The notes under the pieces: model-generated
Database searches by the model: none
What the model was told of the DNA's origin: nothing
What the model saw: only the letters and a program-made list of their open reading frames with translations
Program-made: the position numbers and the translations under genes
Shown here: positions 50,630-61,299 of the stretch, piece by piece
Numbering within the stretch: the first letter of the stretch is position 1
Layout of the letters: each line of letters starts with the position of its first letter
Source of the DNA: Rhizobium subbaraonis
GTDB lineage: Bacteria; Pseudomonadota; Alphaproteobacteria; Rhizobiales; Rhizobiaceae
Assembly: GCF_900220975.1 (NCBI RefSeq)
Contig: NZ_OBQD01000010.1
Coordinates: 62,001-126,000, forward strand
DNA: 64,000 bases
Reading direction: 5' to 3'

Positions 50630-52000
50630 TTACCGGCGGGTGCGGCCGTCGTACTGCTTTACCGTTTCGCCGCCGAACAAAAGCCGGCTCGGGTTCTTGT
50701 CGAAGTCGGAGATGGTGCTCTGCAGGCTCTGGACCGTCTGACGGGTTTCGCTGACGAGCGCCTCGACATTGCGCAGACCACCGCCGGAGAAGCGCTGCAG
50801 ATTGTCGGCGATCGGCCCGATCCGTGCATTGAGCGTGTCCGCCGCCTGCTTGAAGGATTGCAGCGTTGCCTTCGCATCCGCAAACAGCGACTGCGAATCG
50901 CCCTCGCCCAGGAAGCTGTCGAGCTTGGCCAGCACTCCGTCGACGCGGCTGGATGCAGCATTCAGCTTGCCGGCCATCTGGCGGATGTCCGTGATCGTCT
51001 GGTCGATATCGTCCTTGCGGGCGCCGAGCTTGTCGGCCACCTGCCGGATGGAGGCGATCGCCTGGCGGGCGTCAGAGCTTGCCGCGTTGATATCGTTGAT
51101 CGTCAACTGGACCTTCTGGCTGTCCACGGCCGCGACGAGCTTGTCCACCTTGTCGAGCGTTGCGGTGGCGTTGCGACCGACCGTGTCGAAGGTATCCGCC
51201 GTCCGCTTGAAGCTCTCGATTGTGCCCTTCACGTCGCCCGACGCCGCAGCCAGGTCCGACGTCACCTTGTCCACGTTGGAGACGACGCGGTCGATCTTCT
51301 GAGCATCCACGGCCTTGATCAGCGAATCGATCGCCGCCATCGTCGAATCCAGTCGGCCCGAGACGCTGCTGAACGTGTCGGACAGCCCGCCGACGCTCTG
51401 CAGGAACTTGTCGATATTGCCGGAGTTGCGCGTCAGTGCGTCGGAGAACTTCTCCGCATTGCGGATCGTCGTCGTCAGCGGTCCGCGCGCATCGGCCACG
51501 AAGCCCTGCACGTCGGAAATGGCGTCGTCTGCACGCTTGAGAATCTTGTCGGCGGTGGCAAGCAGATTGGTGACGCTCGATTGCTCGGCGATCAGAACGG
51601 CCGTCCCTTCCGACTCCAGAGCCATCTTGAGGATGTTCTGGTCTTCCGGCCGCCCGCCGGAAAGCTCGACATAGGCCGCACCGGTCAGCCCCTGCACTTC
51701 GAGGACCGCGGAGGTGGACTGCTTGACGGGTGCTTCCGTGGAGACCTCCGTCAGCGCTATCGAATAGCGCGGATCGTCGGAATCGATGGCAAGACTGCGC
51801 ACCGATCCGACCGGAATGCCGTTGAAGCGCACGGGCGAACCGACGCTCAGGCCATTGGCCGAACCCGGAATTCGGATCGCCAGCGGCGCCATCTCGCCGC
51901 TGCGACCGTACTGTGACATCCAGTAGACGAACCCGAAGGCGGCCGCGATCACCAGAAGCGTGAAGAACCCGACGATAGCGTAGTTTGCCTTGGTTTCCAT
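50630..52000 (-). CDS. MlaD/MCE family lipid-binding protein
   Basis: 456 residues from ATG 52000 (METKANYAIVGFFTLLVIAAAFGFVYWM). One N-terminal membrane anchor, then the MCE domain (~40-125: GSANGLSVGSPVRFNGIPVGSVRSL, VEVQGLTGAAYVELSGG) and a ~300-residue helical tail with heptad character. MCE proteins form hexamers with a lipid channel; the long tail may build a periplasmic needle as in PqiB/YebT-like or Mce1 systems. Second to last gene of the operon. Confidence 0.92.
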   Translation of the reverse strand: METKANYAIVGFFTLLVIAAAFGFVYWMSQYGRSGEMAPLAIRIPGSANGLSVGSPVRFNGIPVGSVRSLAIDSDDPRYSIALTEVSTEAPVKQSTSAVLEVQGLTGAAYVELSGGRPEDQNILKMALESEGTAVLIAEQSSVTNLLATADKILKRADDAISDVQGFVADARGPLTTTIRNAEKFSDALTRNSGNIDKFLQSVGGLSDTFSSVSGRLDSTMAAIDSLIKAVDAQKIDRVVSNVDKVTSDLAAASGDVKGTIESFKRTADTFDTVGRNATATLDKVDKLVAAVDSQKVQLTINDINAASSDARQAIASIRQVADKLGARKDDIDQTITDIRQMAGKLNAASSRVDGVLAKLDSFLGEGDSQSLFADAKATLQSFKQAADTLNARIGPIADNLQRFSGGGLRNVEALVSETRQTVQSLQSTISDFDKNPSRLLFGGETVKQYDGRTRR

Positions 52001-52130
52001 ATGTCTCTCAGTCCATCCGTATCCACCGCAACCGCCAAAGGGCGCAGTCGCAGAATACCCAAGCACCGGGAATCGGCGCCCGGACGCGGAAATTCAACCC
52101 CACCCTGCGGGCGGCGTCCAGTCGGCGGCG

Positions 52131-52940
52131 CTACGACCGCACGATCGTGCGGGCGCGCTTTCCCTTGAAATAGGCCTGCACCCAGGGATCGTCAAACGTC
52201 AGCATGTCTTCGACCGTCCCTTCGACCAGCACCCGCTTGTTACCAAGCACGGCGATACGGTCGCAGACCGAAAACAGGCTGTCCAGATCGTGAGTCACCA
52301 TATAGACGGTAAGCCCGAGGGTGTCTCGCAGCTTGGCGATCAATTCGTCGAATTCGGCAGCCCCGATCGGGTCGAGCCCGGACGTAGGCTCGTCCAGAAA
52401 GACGAGATCCGGGTCCAGCGCCAGTGCGCGCGCAAGGGCCGCGCGCTTGATCATGCCGCCCGAGAGCTCGGAAGGATATTTTTCGGCTGCTTCCGGCGCC
52501 AGACCCACCAGCTCGATCTTCAGCCGCGCCAGTTCGTCCATCATCGCCTGCGGAAGGTCCAGATATTCCCGCATCGGCACCTGGATGTTTTCCAGAACCG
52601 TCAGTGAGGAAAACAGCGCCCCCTGCTGGAACAGCACGCCGAGCCGCATGTCGAGCGCCAGCCGTTCCGCCTCGCTGGTCTTGTCGAAGTCGGCGCCGAG
52701 GATGCGGATCGTGCCGCCGCGGCGCGGCAAAAGCCTCAGAACGGTCCGCATCAGCACCGATTTGCCGGCACCCGAGGCGCCGACGAAGCCGAGAATCTCA
52801 CCGCGATAGATATCGAGGTTCAGCTTGTCGAGGACGAGGTGGTCGCCAAAGCCGACGGTCAGGTCCTTGACCGAGAGCACGACCTCGCGATTCGTCTTTT
52901 CGCCCTGTGCCGTCTTGCTGTCCAAGTGCGTCTCTTCCAT
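52131..52940 (-). CDS. Lipid ABC transporter ATP-binding protein (MlaF-like)
   Basis: 269 residues from ATG 52940. ABC ATPase: Walker A GASGAGKS, Q-loop FQQGALFSSLTV (typical of MlaF), signature LSGGMIKRAALARAL, Walker B LVFLDEPTSGLDP and H-loop VTHD. The start codon overlaps the stop of the permease gene by one base (TGATG), so they are translationally coupled. Energises phospholipid transport between membranes. Confidence 0.94.
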   Translation of the reverse strand: MEETHLDSKTAQGEKTNREVVLSVKDLTVGFGDHLVLDKLNLDIYRGEILGFVGASGAGKSVLMRTVLRLLPRRGGTIRILGADFDKTSEAERLALDMRLGVLFQQGALFSSLTVLENIQVPMREYLDLPQAMMDELARLKIELVGLAPEAAEKYPSELSGGMIKRAALARALALDPDLVFLDEPTSGLDPIGAAEFDELIAKLRDTLGLTVYMVTHDLDSLFSVCDRIAVLGNKRVLVEGTVEDMLTFDDPWVQAYFKGKRARTIVRS

Positions 52941-54094
52941 CAGAAATCGATCGCCGCATAGAACATGGCAAACAGCCCGTCCATCAGGATGACGACGAAG
53001 ATCGATTTCACCACCGACGTCGTGACGTGCAGGCCGAGCGATTCGGCGCTGCCGCCCACCTTCAGCCCCTCGACCGAAGCGACGATGCCGATTACCAGCG
53101 CCATGAACGGCGCCTTGATCATTCCGGAAACGATGGTGGAGATGTCGATCGCTTCGCGAAGGCGCGAAAGAAAGGTGTCGTAGGTGATGCCGGAATACGC
53201 GTTGGCGACGACGGCAGCACCCGCCAGCGCCGCGAAGTTGGCGATGATCGTCAGAAGCGGCAGCGCCACCGTCAACGCCACCAGCCTCGGGAACACCAGC
53301 ACGCCGACGGGCGAAAGCCCCATCACCTTCAGCGCGTCGATCTCCTCGCGCATCTTCATCGAACCGATCTCGGCTGTGATCGCGCTGCCGGAGCGGCCGG
53401 CAATCATGATCGCGGTCAGGAGAACGCCGATTTCGCGGAGCTGCAGGATGCCGACGAGATCGACGACAAACACCTCGGCGCCGAAGTACCGCAGCTGGAA
53501 AGCGCCCTGCTGGGCGATGATCGCTCCGATCAGGAACGACATAAGCATGATGATCGGAACCGCCTTGACGCCCATCTGGTCGATCTGGTTGACGATCGCC
53601 GCGGGCGACACACCGCTGCGCCGGCCGAGCTTGAGCTGCGCCCCGCGAACGGCCGACCCGAGGATGTACATCGCCGCAACCGTGTCGTTCCACACCTCCG
53701 CCACGTTTCGGCCGATGGGGGTGAAGAAGCGCACGAACAGGCTCGGCTTGCCCGCCTTCGTGCCCGCCGCCTCGCGTAATTTTTCCGGCAGCGCCTCGAT
53801 CAGATCGGAGAAGCGTCCCTGGGGGTCAGTCAGCTTGACCTCTCCGCCCGCGTCCTCCCGTTCCCCGATCGCCTGTCGCACCAGCCAGGCCCCGGCGGTA
53901 TCCATACGCTCGACCGCGCTGAGATCTATCTCGAGCGGCGCATTCGAATTTCCCTTCTCAAGCGAATCGAGCTTGCGCTTGGCGACGACGGCCGTCTGTG
54001 CCCCCCACGCCCCCTTCAGTCGCCAGACAGACCCGCTGCCTTGCGGATTGTCCGCGACCTCGATTTCAGCGGCTGGAACGGCTGAAGACTTCAA
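52940..54094 (-). CDS. Lipid ABC transporter permease (MlaE-like) with N-terminal STAS domain
   Basis: 384 residues with a TTG start at 54094; no later start keeps the N-terminal domain. Residues ~20-110 form a STAS-like domain (LEIDLSAVERMDTAGAWLVRQA). The MlaE permease follows from ~130 with five or six membrane helices and motifs AIMIAGRSGSAITAEIGSMKMREEIDALKVMG. In E. coli the STAS protein MlaB is separate; here it is fused to the permease. First gene of permease-ATPase-MCE-lipoprotein. Confidence 0.92.
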   Translation of the reverse strand: MKSSAVPAAEIEVADNPQGSGSVWRLKGAWGAQTAVVAKRKLDSLEKGNSNAPLEIDLSAVERMDTAGAWLVRQAIGEREDAGGEVKLTDPQGRFSDLIEALPEKLREAAGTKAGKPSLFVRFFTPIGRNVAEVWNDTVAAMYILGSAVRGAQLKLGRRSGVSPAAIVNQIDQMGVKAVPIIMLMSFLIGAIIAQQGAFQLRYFGAEVFVVDLVGILQLREIGVLLTAIMIAGRSGSAITAEIGSMKMREEIDALKVMGLSPVGVLVFPRLVALTVALPLLTIIANFAALAGAAVVANAYSGITYDTFLSRLREAIDISTIVSGMIKAPFMALVIGIVASVEGLKVGGSAESLGLHVTTSVVKSIFVVILMDGLFAMFYAAIDF

Positions 54095-54241
54095 TGCTCT
54101 TGCTTCTTCCCGGACGACTCGACCGAATGGTGATATGGATCAGATGACCGCGATTCATATCGGCTCGACCATGATCTGTCACCGACAGAAGCCGCTGCAA
54201 GGCACTGATCAAGGTAAAAAGTCCGGGAAGGAGCACGAGAG

Positions 54242-55225
54242 ATGCGCAGATACCTGAGCTCGTCCGTCGAGCGCTTCCCGATCGCCGGCAGCTTCACCAT
54301 TTCCCGAGGCACCAAGACCGAAGCGATGGTCGTCGTCTGCCGAATCACCCAGGACGGTCGTACCGGTTGGGGCGAATGCGTTCCCTATGCCCGCTACGGC
54401 GAATCGATCGAAGGCGTCCAGGCCGAAATCGAGACGGCGAAAGCGGCCGTCGAGGCAGGCGCCTCCCGCGAGGAGGTGCGAAGAGCCATGCGTGCAGGCG
54501 CTGCCCGTAACGCCATAGATTGCGCGCTTTGGGATCTTGAGGCGAAACTGACCGACCTTCCGGTGTGGAAGAGCATCAATCCCGGCGAACCGGGGCCGCT
54601 TGTGACCGCCTACACGATCTCGCTTGGCGAACCCGCCGAGATGGCCGCGAAAACGGCGGAACATGCCGACCGGGCCCTTTTGAAGGTCAAGGTCGGAACG
54701 GGCGACGACGCCGAACGCATTCGTGCCGTCCGCGCCGCAGCCCCAAACGCGCAAATCATTCTCGATGCCAACGAGGGCTGGAGCGAAGAGACGCTGGAGC
54801 ACCACATGGCGGTCTGTGCGGAGGCGAATATAGCGCTTGTCGAGCAGCCCCTGCCGGCGGGCAACGACGCGGCCCTTCGTCAAATCGAACGGCTGGTCCC
54901 CATCTGCGCCGACGAAAGCGTTCATCTCGCCGCCGATCTCGTGCATCTGCGGGATCGCTACGATGCCATCAACATCAAGCTCGACAAGGCCGGCGGCCTG
55001 ACCGAGGCGCTTGGCCTGCGCACGGAAGCCTCCCATCTCGGCCTGAAGGTGATGATCGGCTGCATGGTCGGCTCGTCACTGGCAATGGCGCCAGCGGTGC
55101 TGCTGGCACAGGGTGCCGATTTCGTGGACCTGGACGGCCCGCTGCTCCTGGCGCGCGACCGCGATCCGGGCCTGCGCTACGAGGGCTCGCTGGTCTTTCC
55201 GCCGAAGGCCAGCCTCTGGGGTTGA
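54242..55225 (+). CDS. Dipeptide (L-Ala-D/L-Glu) epimerase, enolase superfamily
   Basis: 327 residues from ATG 54242 after GGAG. Muconate-lactonizing-enzyme subgroup: acid/base lysines in LLKVKVG (K150) and INIKLDK (K246), and metal ligands D175 (DANEGW), E201 (LVEQP) and D224 (CADES). The C-terminal MVGSSLAMAPA and DLDGPLLL segments are typical of Ala-Glu epimerases used in murein peptide recycling. Substrate specificity is inferred. Divergent from the lipid transporter operon. Confidence 0.85.
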   Translation: MRRYLSSSVERFPIAGSFTISRGTKTEAMVVVCRITQDGRTGWGECVPYARYGESIEGVQAEIETAKAAVEAGASREEVRRAMRAGAARNAIDCALWDLEAKLTDLPVWKSINPGEPGPLVTAYTISLGEPAEMAAKTAEHADRALLKVKVGTGDDAERIRAVRAAAPNAQIILDANEGWSEETLEHHMAVCAEANIALVEQPLPAGNDAALRQIERLVPICADESVHLAADLVHLRDRYDAINIKLDKAGGLTEALGLRTEASHLGLKVMIGCMVGSSLAMAPAVLLAQGADFVDLDGPLLLARDRDPGLRYEGSLVFPPKASLWG

Positions 55226-56397
55226 ACGGCGCGCGCCGCCAGCACCAGCGCGCAACCCAGTGCCGCCACCACCGACATCGCATAGAAACCTGCGATACCG
55301 TACCAGGCGTAGAGATAGCCCGACAAGAATGTCGTCAGCGCCATCAGGATACCGTTGTAGAAGAAATAGAGGCCCTGCGTGGAGGCCTCTTTCTGCTCTG
55401 CGACCCGTTCGACGATCCGCCCCTGCACGCCGACATGGATGCTCGCATAGGTGAGCGCATGCAGACATTGCAGGACCATGTATCCGGAAAAGCCCAGGTC
55501 GTGCGGAAACACGATCCAGCGCAGAACGGCGAAAAAGCAGCCGGTGATGATCATCGCCCACAGGCTGAAATGCCGCCTCATGCGCGCGGCAAAGACGAAG
55601 AAGACGATTTCGGCTGCCACGCCGACGCTGAAGAGCAATCCGATCGTGGTGCCCGAAAAGCCTTCGGCCCCCCACAGGATCGCCGCGAAGGCATAGAACA
55701 TGCCGTGGCTGGCGTTGACCAGCGCCGCACCGACCAGCATCAGCTGGACGTCGAGTTGACGCGCTGGCGCGGCAGGCGCCACCGCCAGAGCGGATATCGG
55801 CGAAGGCCGGCGCGGCTTGCCGATCCTGGGCGCGATGAACGCGGCGATGACGGTGGAGACGAACCCGACCGTCATCGCCGGCAGCACCATCGCGCCGCCG
55901 AAAATGCCTGCGAGCCACCCGCCTGCCATGGTCGCGACGATGAAGGCGACGGAACCCCAGAACCGCATGGAACTGTAGTCGAAGTTCCAGCGGCGGACGC
56001 CGCTGAGCGCGATCGCATCGGTGATCGGCAGGTACGGAGCGTACACGATGCCCTGCAGCGTGTAGAGCAGCAGCACCGGCCAGAAGTTTTCGGCAAACAG
56101 CAGGGCCACCGCCGTCGCCAGGGACATGGCACCAGACCAGACGAGCACGCTGGCGCGATCCCCGATGCGGTCCGCGATTGCGCCCGCAATCGGGGCGGAG
56201 ATGACACGCACCACGAGCGGCACGGCCAATACCATGCCGATTTCCCAGTCGGTCATCGAAAGGGAGCTGAGCCATATCGGGAAGAACGGCAGGGCTATGC
56301 CGTTGACGAGCATCGGGGCGCAGAAGACGATCGCAGTTCGCAGGACGAAATGGCGCGGCGGAGCACCGATCGCGACCATGCCGTGAGGCGCGTTCAT
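55177..56397 (-). CDS. MFS transporter, HcaT-like (PPP family)
   Basis: 406 residues, 12 predicted membrane helices. The N-terminal pattern FCAPMLVNGIALPFFPIWL, the TDAIALSGVRRWNFDYSSMRFWGSVAFI stretch and the later LHALTYASIHVGVQG are those of the HcaT/nucleoside-like MFS group. Substrate unknown. The 3' end overlaps the convergent epimerase gene by 49 bp, an unusually long antisense overlap in this window. Confidence 0.85.
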   Translation of the reverse strand: MNAPHGMVAIGAPPRHFVLRTAIVFCAPMLVNGIALPFFPIWLSSLSMTDWEIGMVLAVPLVVRVISAPIAGAIADRIGDRASVLVWSGAMSLATAVALLFAENFWPVLLLYTLQGIVYAPYLPITDAIALSGVRRWNFDYSSMRFWGSVAFIVATMAGGWLAGIFGGAMVLPAMTVGFVSTVIAAFIAPRIGKPRRPSPISALAVAPAAPARQLDVQLMLVGAALVNASHGMFYAFAAILWGAEGFSGTTIGLLFSVGVAAEIVFFVFAARMRRHFSLWAMIITGCFFAVLRWIVFPHDLGFSGYMVLQCLHALTYASIHVGVQGRIVERVAEQKEASTQGLYFFYNGILMALTTFLSGYLYAWYGIAGFYAMSVVAALGCALVLAARAVQPQRLAFGGKTSEPS

Positions 56398-56526
56398 GAT
56401 GGGAAACCTGTCAAAAGGAACGGTGCAGGATTATCACGCCGACAGGCGCCCGCCAATCCGCGATTTTTTACTGTCCCGATGGCGAGCGCGCGCGCTCCGC
56501 CAGGCCGCCACGCGCGTGGAAAGCGC

Positions 56527-57369
56527 TCAGGCGGCTTCCTGCGCCTTGTCGCTCAAGGCCGCCTTTTCGGCCTGCCGCGGCAGCGCCGCGACCGCCGCCG
56601 CTCGGGCGGCCGGCATTTGCCAGGTGATCAGCTCCATCGTGCCGTCCCAATGCTCGACGACGGCCGTGCAGCTCTCGACCCAATCGCCAGTATTGATGTA
56701 GCGGATCCCGTCGATGTCCTCGATCACGGCGTGGTGGATGTGGCCGCAGATCACGCCGTCTGCGCCGTGCTTGCGGGCTTCCTCCGCCACCACATTCTGG
56801 AAGGCGCCGATGAAGTTCACCGCATGCTTCACCTGCAGCTTCGCCCAGGCCGAGAAGGACCAGTAAGGCAGTCCGAGCCGCCGGCGGATCGCCGCGAGCG
56901 CGATATTGACGACGATGGCTGCGTCATATGCCCAGTCGCCAAGATAGGCGAGCAGGCGGGCATTGCGCACGACGACATCGAACTCGTCGCCGTGCAGCAC
57001 CAGGTACCGCTTGCCGTCGGCCGCCTCGTGAACAATCTGCCTGGCGACTTCGATGCCGCCGAAATGGACACCCGGAAAATCGCGCAGGAATTCGTCATGG
57101 TTGCCGGGGATGTAAACGATGCGAGCGCCCTTGCGCGCCTTGCGCAAAAGCTTCTGCACGACGTCGTTGCAGTTTTGCGGCCAGTACCAGCTTCGCTTCA
57201 GCCGCCAGCCGTCGACGATGTCGCCGACAAGAACGATGGTCGCCGCCTCGTGGCAGCGCAGGAAATCGAGGAGGAAGTCGGTCTTTGCCGCCTTCGAACC
57301 GAGATGAACGTCCGACAGGAACAGGGTTCTCACGCGGCGGACGTTCGATGCTGCGTTGTGGACTGTCAT
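56527..57369 (-). CDS. LpxH-like calcineurin-type metallophosphoesterase
   Basis: 280 residues from ATG 57369, GGAG 8 bp upstream; a TTG at 57423 is less likely. All five metal motifs are present: LSDVHLG (D20, H22), GDIVDGW (D50), GNHD (N90, H91), HGDEFD and GHIHH. Related to LpxH, which cleaves UDP-2,3-diacylglucosamine in lipid A synthesis, but longer, with an insert of hydrophobic/aromatic character (GLPYWSFSAWAKLQVK). It may be a paralogue with another nucleotide-lipid substrate. Confidence 0.82.
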   Translation of the reverse strand: MTVHNAASNVRRVRTLFLSDVHLGSKAAKTDFLLDFLRCHEAATIVLVGDIVDGWRLKRSWYWPQNCNDVVQKLLRKARKGARIVYIPGNHDEFLRDFPGVHFGGIEVARQIVHEAADGKRYLVLHGDEFDVVVRNARLLAYLGDWAYDAAIVVNIALAAIRRRLGLPYWSFSAWAKLQVKHAVNFIGAFQNVVAEEARKHGADGVICGHIHHAVIEDIDGIRYINTGDWVESCTAVVEHWDGTMELITWQMPAARAAAVAALPRQAEKAALSDKAQEAA

Positions 57370-57643
57370 GGTCTGCACTCCGGCAATCGGGCTCGAGCGG
57401 GCGTATGCCGCATGCACGCTCAAAACCAGACTCGTGTTGCAGCAGCATGACAGCGCCCTGCCGCCTTGCAGCTATCCGCCGGTTTTGCAGGACTGACGGT
57501 TCCGATCCGCCGATTGAGGCCCATGCGGCGGGATTGGCGGTTGCAAGGAACGGCAATTGGCGCTTTATGACATGGGCGCGCTTCGCTCAGCTCACCAGGG
57601 GCAGCAGAAGAGACGCGGCAGGATTGGACTTGGCAGGATGACG

Positions 57644-59956
<2,313 letters not shown>

Positions 59957-59978
59957 CCATCGTATTCGGCTCCGAGCA

Positions 59979-60013
59979 AAAGGCGCGCCCGCACGGACGC
60001 GCCTTTTTTTATT
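59979..60013 (+). terminator. Terminator of maeB
   Basis: 9-bp stem AAAGGCGCG (59979-59987) with CGCGCCTTT (59998-60006), followed by seven or more T. Strong intrinsic terminator. Confidence 0.9.
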
Positions 60014-60028
60014 TTCGCCGCCAGTTGC

Positions 60029-60394
60029 TCAGGACGCGACTTGCGGCGTTGGCATCTCGGCAACGTCCGAAGCCGCGGAGCGGGCCGGTGCGTTTTGCTC
60101 CCACCAGTCGGAGATGGCGTCGATCAGCGGCACCAGCGCCAGTCCCGCCGGCGTCAGGTCGTATTCCACGCGCAGCGGATAGCCCTCGAATGCCGTCCGC
60201 TGTACGACACCCGCCGCCTCCAGCTTGCGCAGTTCCAGGGTCAGAATGCGGTGCGAGACTGTCGGATTGTCGCGACGCAGGTCTGCGAAGCGCTTGGTGC
60301 CGTCCTTCAGGTAGTAGACCAGCAGGGTCGGCCACCGGCCGCTCAGCACCTGCATGACCTCTTCGATCGGACAGCGCGAGACGAGATCCTTCAT
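60029..60394 (-). CDS. HxlR family transcriptional regulator
   Basis: 121 residues from ATG 60394, which has GGAG six bases upstream; an ATG at 60409 without SD would add five residues. Winged-helix HxlR domain: CPIEEVMQVLSGRWPTLLVYYLKDGTKRFADLRRDNPTVSHRILTLELRKLEAAGVV, with one Cys near the N-terminus as in redox-sensing members. Divergent from the GST gene, 110 bp away, so it likely controls it. Confidence 0.9.
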   Translation of the reverse strand: MKDLVSRCPIEEVMQVLSGRWPTLLVYYLKDGTKRFADLRRDNPTVSHRILTLELRKLEAAGVVQRTAFEGYPLRVEYDLTPAGLALVPLIDAISDWWEQNAPARSAASDVAEMPTPQVAS

Positions 60395-60425
60395 GACATT
60401 CTCCGGCATGGTGACAAAAAGGTGC

Positions 60426-60476
60426 GTAATTTACATGGGGAATGGCGCGGTATAGGTCCAGTGTCGCTGCGCAGCG
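60426..60476. promoter_or_regulatory. Candidate operator(s) between hxlR and the GST gene
   Basis: Two symmetrical elements in a 110-bp divergent space: GTAA-T-TTAC at 60426-60434 and a perfect 12-bp palindrome CGCTGCGCAGCG at 60465-60476. HxlR proteins bind palindromes as dimers; which one is used is unknown. Confidence 0.4.
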
Positions 60477-60504
60477 TGATCGACAGAAATCACGGAGAAA
60501 GACA

Positions 60505-61209
60505 TTGGAACCGATCCTTATTTACGGCTTCCCCGCCGGAAGCTCCATGGGACTCGTCGCCGCGCTCGAATGGCTCGGCAAACCCTATCGCCTCTGCCGC
60601 GTCGACATGCTCGGCGAAATGCGCGATCCGTCGTATGCCCGCATCAACGGCCGGCACGAGACGCCCGTGCTGGTGACCGACGACGGCCGCGTCGTCACTG
60701 AAACGATGGCGATCGCTCACTGGCTGGCGGCGCGAGACGACGAGCGCCGCATAAGCTTCGCACCGCGCTCGCAGGAAGCAGACCGCATGGTCCAGTTGAT
60801 GGCGTTCATCAACACCGGCTTCACCGGTGCCTTCGGTCCGCTCTGGACTGCGTTGGAACTGGACCGGCCCGAGCCGGCCTACGAGGCGGCATTGCGCCGC
60901 TTCGGCCGGGAGGCGGCGCTGCAGCGGCACGACAAGCTGGAGGCGATGATCGGCAACACGCCCTACCTCGTCGGCGACCGGCCGACCCTCGCGGACGGCG
61001 TCTTCGTCGGCGTCGCCCGCTGGCTCGATGTCCACCAGGTGGCGTCCCCGGATCGCTGGCCGAAGCTTGCCGCTCTTCGGCGCCGGCTCGAGCACGATCC
61101 CGCCGTCCGCTACGCCATTGCGCTGGAAAAGGGCGAGACGCCGGAAGGCTCCGGCGCCTGCCGCGGCCACGTGGCGCTGCGCGATATCATCGACCGCTAC
61201 GGCGACTGA
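60505..61209 (+). CDS. Glutathione S-transferase family protein
   Basis: 234 residues with a TTG start at 60505, seven bases after GGAG. N-terminal thioredoxin-like domain (PILIYGFPAGSSMGLVAALEWLGKPYRLC, with ETPVLVTDDGRVVTETMAIAHWL as the glutathione site) and a C-terminal helical domain (PYLVGDRPTLADGVFVGVARWL). Detoxification role presumed. The divergent HxlR regulator suggests induction by an electrophile or oxidant. Confidence 0.87.
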   Translation: MEPILIYGFPAGSSMGLVAALEWLGKPYRLCRVDMLGEMRDPSYARINGRHETPVLVTDDGRVVTETMAIAHWLAARDDERRISFAPRSQEADRMVQLMAFINTGFTGAFGPLWTALELDRPEPAYEAALRRFGREAALQRHDKLEAMIGNTPYLVGDRPTLADGVFVGVARWLDVHQVASPDRWPKLAALRRRLEHDPAVRYAIALEKGETPEGSGACRGHVALRDIIDRYGD

Positions 61210-61299
61210 GGCGAACGCCCGGGTCGCATCGCCCGTCCCAAGGCGCTCACCGTCGTCGTCACGCCCTGCCAGGCCCGGTGCCTGGCGGGGCCGCCCGTC

